DNA of 29,113 nucleotides, taken from a bacterium. Its GTDB lineage: Bacteria; Spirochaetota; UBA4802; UBA5550. Below, piece by piece: positions 23,064 through 29,113 of this stretch. The first letter of the stretch is position 1. Each line of letters begins with the position of its first letter. The stretch spans positions 1 to 29,113 of the forward strand of contig JAAENB010001002.1 in NCBI GenBank assembly GCA_024224995.1, read 5' to 3'. The notes under the pieces were generated by a model, which searched no databases, was not told where the DNA came from, and saw only the letters and a program-made list of their open reading frames with translations. The translations under genes were made by a program, and so were the position numbers.

Positions 23064-24224
23064 TTAAAATAATTTAATAAATTCTTCGGGTTCGGCGCGG
23101 CCGTTCATGACCTTTTGAGCGATCTTTACCGCGTCGCTGTCCCCAAGGACAATGGCGCCACAGGGTTTATTTTCTTTTAATAAAAACTTTTTATACGATC
23201 CGTTATTTTTCGCGACATGAACCTTTAAATCATCGTCGTGAATTTCTCCTGCCGAATAAAGATCTATTCCCGTGACTTTCAAATTAGAAGAAAGTACCGT
23301 TCCGGGATATTCGCTTTCTTTTCCGGCCATATTTTCTCCGGCGACTTTTCCCTGCTCTTTTGCCGCAGGCCACAGACCATAGACACGCTGCTTATGCTCC
23401 ACGACATCTCCGGCCGCGTAAATACCGGGTTTGGATGTCTCCATATGGTTGTTTACCACAATCCCTTTGTCTACTTCCAGCTGAGCTGATTGCCCAAGCG
23501 CCAGGTTTGGACGAACTCCTGCGGAAATTATTACCATATCCGCTGTTATAACAGAACCCGATTTTAAAACAACCGTTTCTACTCTGTCATTTCCGGCAAT
23601 CTCTGTTACACTGTCATTCGTTAGAAAACTCATGCCGTTCTCTTCAAGCAGCTCCTGGAGCAGCTTGCCGCCGGTTTCATCCAATTGCCGCGGAAGAAGC
23701 CAGGACGCGAATTCTATTACCGTTATTTTTTTTCCCGCCTGCGCAAGGCTTTTCGCGGTTTCAAGGCCAAGAAGCCCTCCGCCAATTACCACAATATTTT
23801 TCGCTTCTTTTCCGGCGTTAAGAATATTACCGGCATCGCTTGCGCCGCGCAAGGTGAAGACACCGCTTTTGTCCACTCCTTCTATTGGCGGTACAAATGG
23901 GAAGCCTCCTGAGGCAATCAAAAGTTTGTCGTAGGTATAGCTCTTGCCCTCGCTATCGGTTACCGTTTTTTCTTCTGCGTTTATAGAAACAATCCGTGTA
24001 TTTAAAAGATTGCTTATGCCTTTTTTTTCATAGAATTCCGGTTTAAACGTTACCAGTTTTTCGAGCGGCACTTCTCCTGCCAGAAATTCAATAAGTCTTG
24101 GCCGGTAATAATGTAAATTTCTTGATTTTGAAATTAAGGTAATTTCTCCATGGGGATCATTTTTCCGGATGGCCTGAGCGGCATCCATTCCTGCCGCGCC
24201 ATTTCCGATTATTATATACTTCAT
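23064..24224 (-). CDS. FAD/NAD(P)-dependent oxidoreductase, rubredoxin reductase-like
   Basis: A 386-residue two-dinucleotide-domain flavoprotein of the pyridine nucleotide-disulfide oxidoreductase fold, resembling NADH:rubredoxin oxidoreductase and the N-terminal half of NirB. The FAD motif is GNGAAG at residues 7-12. The NAD(P) motif VVIGGGLLGLE is at about 145-155, followed by the basic strand end ITVIE. ISAGVRPN and the closing FAD motif GIYAAGDVVEHK are also present. No redox-active CxxC is seen, as expected for this class. It lies 23 bases after a multiheme cytochrome gene and downstream of rubredoxin and flavodiiron genes, so delivering NAD(P)H electrons to rubredoxin is the likely role. 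The neighbouring cytochrome as alternative partner cannot be excluded. Confidence 0.88.
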   Translation of the reverse strand: MKYIIIGNGAAGMDAAQAIRKNDPHGEITLISKSRNLHYYRPRLIEFLAGEVPLEKLVTFKPEFYEKKGISNLLNTRIVSINAEEKTVTDSEGKSYTYDKLLIASGGFPFVPPIEGVDKSGVFTLRGASDAGNILNAGKEAKNIVVIGGGLLGLETAKSLAQAGKKITVIEFASWLLPRQLDETGGKLLQELLEENGMSFLTNDSVTEIAGNDRVETVVLKSGSVITADMVIISAGVRPNLALGQSAQLEVDKGIVVNNHMETSKPGIYAAGDVVEHKQRVYGLWPAAKEQGKVAGENMAGKESEYPGTVLSSNLKVTGIDLYSAGEIHDDDLKVHVAKNNGSYKKFLLKENKPCGAIVLGDSDAVKIAQKVMNGRAEPEEFIKLF

Positions 24225-24247
24225 CTTTTTATCCGTATTATTTTTTA

Positions 24248-25600
24248 TTATATTTTTATTTTCTTTTTGATTGTTGTCATGGTAACAACAGGTAATTTCA
24301 TTTTTCCTTCGCCCAGTACCAAATCCACAACCTTTTGCGGCGCGATGCGATACAACAATTTAACTTCAACAGTAAGCTGCTTCCACTTCCCTTCGGGCAG
24401 AGTGATTGCTTCATGCACCGACTTCAGCGGAGGTATTCTCTTATCTTTTAATATCTCACGGGCCTGAACCACACTGAGAACGGGATTACCTTTTCCGTCA
24501 CCGAATACGGTATTATACAATATCGTATTTTTGCTAATATACCCCTTTGCGTCGAGCTGCCCCAGGGCTAAAACGGTTTTTCCTTTTTTATCTTTTATTG
24601 TAATGTCCAGCCACATCTGCCGGGTATCGGTTAGTCCTGTTGGAAGATAATGACCCGCGCCGGTGTTTTTCACGTTGACAATGATCTTACCCTTGGCAAT
24701 CTTTTTTTCATCAATGGAAAGCTCCGCCGCGTTTTGAAGCCGGGCTATTGCCATTTTGGGCTTCAGTTTGTCTTTAAACTGCCCGGGAACAAAACTGTTT
24801 CCCCCGACAAAATAATGCGTAAAAACATGCTCCCGTTCCGGTCCGTCATCGGACGCGAGTCCCGGATTCTTAGGGCGATCCGTGGAACCTGTTGCCGGAA
24901 CTCCCGGTCTCTGGTACATATGGCACCCCTGGCAGTTAATCCGCTTTGCCGGATCTTTGGAATTATACGGTCCGTTTTTCCACTCTTCATAGGTTGTTTC
25001 CAGTTTGGTTCCGAATTCCACATGACGCACATCATGGCAGGTTCCGCATATTTCAGCCTTTGTATGAAACTCGGAGTAGGCCGAGTCATGAAAATCCGAT
25101 TTCGAATCTTTAAAGGGCCCCCGTTTTACCCCGGGATTTTCTTCTCCATTTCCCGGTTTCAGGGTAAGACCATTGTTATACATCTTTTTCGCCCCTGTCG
25201 CGGAATGGCAGTAATCACACTGAATTCCCCGGCGCGCGATTGGAGCTGTTTTTTCCCGGTCATCGGAAACCTTGCGGGGATACCCGCTGACAAAACCCAC
25301 GGGGGTATGGCACTTTACGCAGGATTCGGCTTCTTTTATTTCGCCTTTGTCGGTTAGTCCCTGCCGTAAAAAATGCGACACTTTTACATAGAGGGGATCT
25401 ACATGCGCGAGACTATGCATGGAGTTCTCCCATTGATCAAAAATCGCGGTATGGCAATCACCGCAGATGTCGGGAGAGATGAACTGTGAGAGTTTATGAT
25501 GTTCGGCTTTTACGCAGGTAGTTATTGGTATGATCACTACTGCCGACAGGATTATTATAACAACTAAATTCTTATTTAAAAATTTTTTATCAGACTTCAT
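24248..25600 (-). CDS. Pentaheme c-type cytochrome with C-terminal non-heme domain
   Basis: A 450-residue exported cytochrome. The N-terminal hydrophobic segment (about 11-29) is a signal peptide or anchor. Five CxxCH heme sites lie at residues 46-50 (CGDCH), 94-98 (CVKCH), 128-132 (CDYCH), 185-189 (CGTCH) and 223-227 (CQGCH). Further histidines (for example in HSLAH, DSAYSEFH and DVRHVEF) can serve as distal ligands. Residues about 290-450 carry no heme and look beta-rich. The heme spacing recalls cytochrome c554/NrfB-like multiheme proteins, but I cannot assign a substrate. The start has AAGGA upstream of ATG 25600. It is separated from the rubredoxin gene by a strong hairpin and is followed by the flavoprotein gene 23 bases on. 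It could be a periplasmic electron carrier or terminal reductase component. Confidence 0.87.
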   Translation of the reverse strand: MKSDKKFLNKNLVVIIILSAVVIIPITTCVKAEHHKLSQFISPDICGDCHTAIFDQWENSMHSLAHVDPLYVKVSHFLRQGLTDKGEIKEAESCVKCHTPVGFVSGYPRKVSDDREKTAPIARRGIQCDYCHSATGAKKMYNNGLTLKPGNGEENPGVKRGPFKDSKSDFHDSAYSEFHTKAEICGTCHDVRHVEFGTKLETTYEEWKNGPYNSKDPAKRINCQGCHMYQRPGVPATGSTDRPKNPGLASDDGPEREHVFTHYFVGGNSFVPGQFKDKLKPKMAIARLQNAAELSIDEKKIAKGKIIVNVKNTGAGHYLPTGLTDTRQMWLDITIKDKKGKTVLALGQLDAKGYISKNTILYNTVFGDGKGNPVLSVVQAREILKDKRIPPLKSVHEAITLPEGKWKQLTVEVKLLYRIAPQKVVDLVLGEGKMKLPVVTMTTIKKKIKI

Positions 25601-25646
25601 TAATTTTTCCTTCGCATATCAATTCGAGGCTCATGCCGCGGGTTCA

Positions 25647-25683
25647 TTAAGCAAGCCCCTTTTGTAAAAAGGGGCTTGCTTAA
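25647..25683 (-). terminator. Strong hairpin after the rubredoxin gene
   Basis: A perfect 17-bp stem with TTAAGCAAGCCCCTTTT (25647-25663) against 25667-25683 and a 3-base loop, starting 8 bases past the rubredoxin stop. It probably ends or attenuates the detox transcript before the cytochrome gene. On the minus strand it lacks a following U-run; on the plus strand TTATTTTTTAA follows. Confidence 0.65.
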
Positions 25684-25690
25684 TTATTTT

Positions 25691-25852
25691 TTAATCCTCA
25701 GGAGAAAAGCTGTCTTTTCCCACTCCACAAGTTGGGCAAACCCAGTCTTCCGGAAGATCTTCAAATGATGTTCCCGGTTTTATTCCGTTGTCGGGATCTC
25801 CTTCTTCAGGATCATAGACGTATCCGCAAACATCGCATACATATTTCTTCAT
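25691..25852 (-). CDS. Rubredoxin
   Basis: A complete 53-residue rubredoxin: one mononuclear iron bound by four cysteines, C6 and C9 ([12 protein letters not shown]) and C39 and C42 ([11 protein letters not shown]), with the family aromatic residues and the [12 protein letters not shown] loop. It is a small soluble electron carrier, and here it should pass electrons from the flavoprotein at 23064 to the flavodiiron protein, superoxide reductase and rubrerythrin. ATG 25852 is preceded by GGAGGAAG. It lies 63 bases after the flavodiiron gene and 8 bases before a strong hairpin. Length and motif are fully canonical. Confidence 0.96.
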   Translation of the reverse strand: MKKYVCDVCGYVYDPEEGDPDNGIKPGTSFEDLPEDWVCPTCGVGKDSFSPED

Positions 25853-25915
25853 TAAAACTTCCTCCAAATTTTTTTAATTTAATGGAGCCGGCCTCGACTC
25901 GTTGTTATTTATTCT

Positions 25916-27118
25916 TTAACTAATAGTTTCTTTTACCTTACCTGCTACGGTTTTCCCGAGCTCCATACAGGCTTCCCGTACAGCATCATCGGGCACATAC
26001 TTTCCTTTTACTTCACCCAGAATCTCAACGTCCATGGAATTGAGATATTCTTTTATCTGCTTGTTTCCTTCTCCGCTCCATCCATATGAGCCAAACGCCG
26101 CGCCAAACGGAGTCTTGAACTTCAGGCCCCGGACATAAGTAAGCACATCGGCGATAGAAGGATAGATGTTATTATTCAACGTGGGCGCTCCAACAATCAC
26201 CGCTGCCGCGTCCAACATCTGCGATGCGACCGTACTTCGTTCGCAGGCATACAGGGGCATTACCTCGATCTTTACGCCTGCTTCCTTGACGCCGTCTTCT
26301 ATGTACCGTGCCATGAGCTCAGTGCTCTTCCACATGGTATCATAAATAAGAACAACCTTTTGCGAAAATTTTCTCGAAGACCATTCTTTATACAGGGAAA
26401 GTATTTTACCGAAACTTTCCATATTTCTCCATACCGGTCCATGATCCGGAGCCACATACTTAAACTCCATTCCCGATGCCGATACTTTTTCCAGCAGCCT
26501 GGCCACATGGGGAGAATAGAGGGTGATAATATTCGCGTAATAATCTTCTGTCTGCTTTCGCAACAGTTCCCAGGGAAGTTCATCATCAAAGCGTTCCGAT
26601 GAGGCCAGGTGCATTCCAAAAGCATCCTGTGAAAATAAAAATTTCTCCTCTACGATATAAGAAAACATACTATCGGGCCAGTGGAGCATTCTTGTTTCCA
26701 TGAACTTTACAGTCCGGTTTCCCAGGCTTATTTCTTCTCCGTCTTTAACCGGTGTTATATCATAATCGCCAAAATGAGCCTTCAGCGCTTTTACTCCCAT
26801 TGGGGAGGCGAATATCTTTTCGGGACTTACTTCTTTTACTATCTCCGGGAGTGTTCCGCTGTGATCGGGCTCCGAATGGTTGGAAATAATATAGTCGATC
26901 TTTTTGGGATCGACGACAGAAGAGATCCTGGAAAGAAGCTCTCCTTCAAATCCTTTTTTTACGAAATCTACGAGTGTTATTTTATCTGCCATTACCAGGT
27001 ACGCGTTGTAGGTGGTGCCGCGGTCTGTGGTATATCCGTGAAAATTCCGGACTCCCCAGTCTACCGCTCCTACCCAATAGACGGTATCGGTAATCTTTAC
27101 TGCTTTCAAATCTTTCAT
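25916..27118 (-). CDS. Flavodiiron protein (rubredoxin:oxygen/NO oxidoreductase)
   Basis: A 400-residue class A flavodiiron protein that reduces O2 to water (or NO to N2O) in the cytoplasm, using rubredoxin as donor. The N-terminal metallo-beta-lactamase-like domain carries diiron ligands in HSEPDHSG (H81, E83, D85, H86), with further ligands expected in MLHWPDS, FSQDAFG and APDHGPVW. The C-terminal flavodoxin domain (about 255-400) starts VVLIYDTMWKSTELMA and has the FMN loops VGAPTLNNNIYP and FGSYGWSGEG. Length is exactly that of the basic two-domain type with no extra rubredoxin or flavin domains. GGAG precedes ATG 27118. The ferritin stop is 20 bases upstream and rubredoxin follows, so the genes are probably cotranscribed. 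Confidence 0.96.
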   Translation of the reverse strand: MKDLKAVKITDTVYWVGAVDWGVRNFHGYTTDRGTTYNAYLVMADKITLVDFVKKGFEGELLSRISSVVDPKKIDYIISNHSEPDHSGTLPEIVKEVSPEKIFASPMGVKALKAHFGDYDITPVKDGEEISLGNRTVKFMETRMLHWPDSMFSYIVEEKFLFSQDAFGMHLASSERFDDELPWELLRKQTEDYYANIITLYSPHVARLLEKVSASGMEFKYVAPDHGPVWRNMESFGKILSLYKEWSSRKFSQKVVLIYDTMWKSTELMARYIEDGVKEAGVKIEVMPLYACERSTVASQMLDAAAVIVGAPTLNNNIYPSIADVLTYVRGLKFKTPFGAAFGSYGWSGEGNKQIKEYLNSMDVEILGEVKGKYVPDDAVREACMELGKTVAGKVKETIS

Positions 27119-27138
27119 TCAAATCTCCGGGAAATTTT

Positions 27139-27651
27139 TTATAATTTGAGATCCGGCGGAGTTACAAATACTCTTGCCGCGAGTTCTTTATCCATTAAAT
27201 AGATCCCTTCTCCGGAATCTTTTACAAGGTTTAGTTTCTTAATTATGCTATCAACATTTGCTTCTTCTTCTACCTGCTCATCTACAAACCAGTTCAAAAA
27301 AGAACGGCTCGCGTGGTCATTTTCCTCTATTGCCGCTGTCATAATTTTGTTAATCCTGTCGGTTACCAGCTTTTCATGCTCAAGAGCGTTCTCAAACGCC
27401 GCTTTCACCGATGCCCATTCTTTTGTTGGGGCAGTTATTTGCGTAAAAAAGGGCCGGCCGCCTCTTTCTACCAGGTAATTATACATTTTTGAAGAATGAT
27501 ACATCTCTTCCTGGGTCTGGATCTTAAACCAGTGCGCGATCCCTGTGAGATCTATTGAATCACTGTATGCCGCCATTGCCATGTAAATATAGGCTGAGTA
27601 AAACTCAAAATTCATCTGGTCATTGATCATGCTTTCTATTTTCTCGTTCAT
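27139..27651 (-). CDS. ftn: Non-heme ferritin
   Basis: A 170-residue bacterial ferritin that oxidises Fe2+ and stores it in a 24-subunit shell. Ferroxidase residues are E16 (NFEFYSAYIYMAM), E49 and H52 (QEEMYH), with further carboxylates in ALEHEKLVTDRI and the VDEQVEEEANV helix. Length and N-terminus (NDQMNFEFYSAYIYMAMAAY) are typical of FtnA rather than heme-bearing bacterioferritin, since the heme-ligand methionine context is absent. AGAGGTAG lies upstream of ATG 27651. By limiting free iron it would reduce Fenton chemistry, in keeping with the neighbouring superoxide and peroxide reductases. Confidence 0.95.
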   Translation of the reverse strand: MNEKIESMINDQMNFEFYSAYIYMAMAAYSDSIDLTGIAHWFKIQTQEEMYHSSKMYNYLVERGGRPFFTQITAPTKEWASVKAAFENALEHEKLVTDRINKIMTAAIEENDHASRSFLNWFVDEQVEEEANVDSIIKKLNLVKDSGEGIYLMDKELAARVFVTPPDLKL

Positions 27652-27750
27652 ATTACTACCTCTTTTTTTCTTGTTCTCCCTCCTTCTTACTCTTTAACCA
27701 GTTTTAAGTAAGAAAGAGAGAGGCCAAAATATAAACAATGTGCGGCGAAA

Positions 27751-28131
27751 TCAACTAGTTTTCCACAAACTATGCTTATTGCAGTATTCTCTCGCGATCA
27801 GGGAATCACTGTATTTTACATGAAATTCCGCTTCGGGCTTATCGCCGGGCTTGAGAAACTTACGGTTTACAAAGTCACCGTTTATTACTTCAATCCATTC
27901 AATATAGTGATCGTCTGCCATTGGATGAGGAGTCGATCCCACTACAACTTTAATTCCTTCAGCAGTCTTTTCTATTACCGGTACATGCTTTTCATTCTTG
28001 TAATCCGCTGTTTGCTCTTCCTGTTTCGCCATTGGCTTTCCGCAGCATACCAGTTCTCCGCCGCCTTCATGAACTCCTTCTACGATACTTCCGCAAAGAT
28101 CACATTTAAAAATCTCTAAAATTTTAGCCAT
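27751..28131 (-). CDS. dfx: Desulfoferrodoxin (two-iron superoxide reductase)
   Basis: A 126-residue superoxide reductase with both iron centres. The N-terminal desulforedoxin-like centre has C10 and C13 (FKCDLCG) and C29-C30 (LVCCGKP). The catalytic centre has H49 (NEKHVP, with the conserved E47 and K48), H69 (PHPM), H75 (DDHYIEW), C117 and H120 (EYCNKHSLW). It reduces superoxide to hydrogen peroxide with electrons from rubredoxin and makes no O2, which suits anaerobes. AGGAGGA precedes ATG 28131. It sits between the small winged-helix gene and ferritin. The length matches the class with the extra centre (2Fe-SOR). Confidence 0.96.
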   Translation of the reverse strand: MAKILEIFKCDLCGSIVEGVHEGGGELVCCGKPMAKQEEQTADYKNEKHVPVIEKTAEGIKVVVGSTPHPMADDHYIEWIEVINGDFVNRKFLKPGDKPEAEFHVKYSDSLIAREYCNKHSLWKTS

Positions 28132-28162
28132 AGCTTCCTCCTTTATCTATAATCCCGGTGCT

Positions 28163-28342
28163 CTACACCGGCTCGTAAAAACATCTTTTTGGACTATGAA
28201 CCACTCCATCATTTTTCATTTTCTTCAAGAGCTTCGACACGTCATCCTTTTCCATTTTTGCCGCTTCCGCGACTTCTCCCGGACGCAAAGGTTTCCCTTC
28301 TTTTTTCATGGCATCCAGTACTTTCTTTTCACTTGCTTCCAT
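28163..28342 (-). CDS. Small winged-helix-like DNA-binding protein
   Basis: A 59-residue protein starting at ATG 28342 with AGGAG 5 bases upstream. The sequence forms three short helices and a wing-like end: EASEKKVLDAMKKEGKPLR, then PGEVAEAAKMEKDDVSKLLKK (the helix-turn-helix pair) and MKNDGVVHSPKRCFYEPV (beta-wing). This is the pattern of minimal winged-helix regulators related to MarR/ArsR domains. One cysteine (C54) is present in the wing. It lies 39 bases after rubrerythrin and 31 bases before desulfoferrodoxin on the same strand, so it is cotranscribed and might autoregulate the detox genes. That role, and DNA binding itself, are inference from fold pattern and context. Confidence 0.75.
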   Translation of the reverse strand: MEASEKKVLDAMKKEGKPLRPGEVAEAAKMEKDDVSKLLKKMKNDGVVHSPKRCFYEPV

Positions 28343-28381
28343 TAGAACTCCTGTTTTACATTAAAAATTATTGTTTAACTA

Positions 28382-28954
28382 CTACCAGTGTTTTCCCAGT
28401 TCTTCGAACCATGCCTGGGGATGATCGCATGCGGGGCATTTGCCCGGCGCTTCGGTTCCATCATGAACAAAACCGCAATTTAAGCAGCGCCATGTTGTTT
28501 TATCGGAATTTTTGAAGGCTGTTCCTGCTTCAACTTCCGCCAGAAGCGACGCGTACCGCTCTTCATGATGCTTTTCCGCTATTGACACGTTTTTCCATAA
28601 CAGAGCGATTTCAGAAAATCCTTCCTCTTCCGCGATCCTCGCGAATTCAGGGTATATTTCCGTATGCTCTTCATTTTCGCCCATTGCCGAAGCTTTTAGA
28701 TTCTCCGCTGTTGTTCCAATTTTTCCGGCCGGATATGTTGCTGTTATTTCAAGGCCGCCGCCTTCCAGAAATTTAAAAAACCTTTTGGCGTGTTCTTTCT
28801 CCTGAAGCGCTGTTTCTTCAAATATAAGCCGTACTTTCTCGTATCCTTCTTTTTTCGCCTGTTTCGCGAAATAGTCATACCGATTTCTCGCCTGGGATTC
28901 CCCGGCAAATGATTTCAATAGATTCTGCTCTGTTTTTGTTCCTTTGATACTCAT
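28382..28954 (-). CDS. rbr: Rubrerythrin (peroxide reductase)
   Basis: A 190-residue rubrerythrin that reduces H2O2 to water in anaerobes. The ferritin-like four-helix diiron domain has the expected ligands: E19 in FAGESQARNRY, E52 and H55 in LQEKEH, acids in EEHTEIYPEFARIAEEEGF, and the EKHHEERY motif. The C-terminal rubredoxin-like domain has C157 and C160 (WRCLNCGFVHDG) and C173 and C176 (KCPACDHPQAWF). The order (diiron then rubredoxin) is the classical one. AGGAGGA precedes ATG 28954. It is the first gene of the detox run and has a promoter and a palindromic operator-like site directly upstream. Confidence 0.96.
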   Translation of the reverse strand: MSIKGTKTEQNLLKSFAGESQARNRYDYFAKQAKKEGYEKVRLIFEETALQEKEHAKRFFKFLEGGGLEITATYPAGKIGTTAENLKASAMGENEEHTEIYPEFARIAEEEGFSEIALLWKNVSIAEKHHEERYASLLAEVEAGTAFKNSDKTTWRCLNCGFVHDGTEAPGKCPACDHPQAWFEELGKHW

Positions 28955-28986
28955 CTGGCTCCTCCTAATATGTTGTTATTTTAAAT

Positions 28987-29001
28987 TTGTAATCATTACA
29001 A
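28987..29001. promoter_or_regulatory. PerR/Fur-family-like operator (7-1-7 palindrome)
   Basis: TTGTAATCATTACAA is a perfect 7-1-7 inverted repeat. The published PerR box is TTATAATnATTATAA, so the site differs by one symmetrical base pair per half. It lies just downstream of the predicted -10 and 33 bases before the rubrerythrin ATG, where a bound repressor would block transcription. The regulator gene is not in the window. Confidence 0.68.
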
Positions 29002-29015
29002 TATTGATATTAACT

Positions 29016-29043
29016 AATATAATAAATTTATTTTCAGAGTCAA
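29016..29043 (-). promoter_or_regulatory. Promoter of the rubrerythrin gene cluster
   Basis: On the minus strand TTGACT (29043-29038) is followed after 16 bases by TATATT (29021-29016), in very AT-rich DNA. Transcription should begin near 29009, placing the palindrome at 28987-29001 inside the early transcribed region. Confidence 0.65.
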
Positions 29044-29091
29044 GTATTTATTGTTTTTTTACCGGTTTTTTTGTAAAAAATTACCGCTCTT

Positions 29092-29105
29092 CTCTCAAGA
29101 AACTC
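29092..29105 (+). repeat. Repeat terminus at window edge
   Basis: CTCTCAAGAAACTC, the left-end sequence of the repeat family, upstream of the rubrerythrin promoter. The rest of the element would lie beyond the window. Confidence 0.55.
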
Positions 29106-29113
29106 TTTTTAAA

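Noticed and set aside
21876..23067. Short ORFs across the hairpins H3 and H5
   Set aside because: They translate palindromic stems and loops; similar frames arise on both strands because of the inverted repeats.
24650..25357. 235-codon plus-strand ORF opposite the cytochrome gene
   Set aside because: It mirrors the coding frame of the pentaheme cytochrome, whose motifs are clear; no start signal or family features are seen.

Overview
The window looks like chromosome of a Gram-negative, anaerobic or microaerophilic bacterium of moderate-to-low GC. The evidence is several lipoprotein signal peptides, a periplasmic-type sensor operon, a c-type cytochrome, and a nearly complete anaerobe-type oxygen-detoxification set (rubrerythrin, superoxide reductase, ferritin, flavodiiron protein, rubredoxin, rubredoxin reductase-like flavoprotein). 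I cannot fix the phylum. An RsbU-type phosphatase plus this detox set would suit a spirochaete or a sulfate-reducer-like lineage, but that is a guess.

Layout. 1-188: a dispersed-repeat copy and a hairpin. 189-1502 (-): beta-propeller-like lipoprotein, divergent from 1773-2300 (+), a gamma-class carbonic anhydrase family protein. 2418-3851 (+): lipoprotein with a C2-like C-terminus. 4094-10300 (+): giant Ig/NHL/YD-repeat (RHS) lipoprotein with a hairpin terminator. 10342-11241 (-): alpha/beta hydrolase. 11433-12062 (-): methyltransferase. 12254-17039 (+): a signalling operon in which a substrate-binding lipoprotein, a sensor-only membrane protein and a sensor-HAMP-PP2C phosphatase overlap one another, followed by a DUF362 protein. 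17070-18938 (-): ZIP metal transporter then a nitronate monooxygenase-like flavoprotein. 19215-21592 (-): a small CxxC membrane protein coupled to a DUF255 (thioredoxin-like) protein. 21606-23057: a dense array of palindromic repeats surrounding tpx and a tiny Cys-rich protein gene. 23064-28954 (-): the oxygen-defence genes.

How the genes work together. In the last block electrons plausibly flow from NAD(P)H through the flavoprotein (23064) to rubredoxin (25691) and on to the flavodiiron protein (O2 to water), superoxide reductase (superoxide to peroxide) and rubrerythrin (peroxide to water). Ferritin sequesters iron and Tpx removes peroxides. A perfect 7-1-7 palindrome resembling a PerR/Fur-family operator lies between a good sigma70-like promoter and the rubrerythrin start. 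A 59-residue winged-helix-like protein is encoded inside the cluster.

The least expected feature is the repeat system. Three 51-base units with GTTTCTGA and TCAAGAAAC ends bridge hairpin 'cargo' of different sequence. Two cargo hairpins share an identical 40-base loop while their stems differ in compensated fashion, another cargo contains spacerless perfect palindromes of 38 and 60 bp, and one repeat terminus sits directly against the translation start region of four different minus-strand genes.
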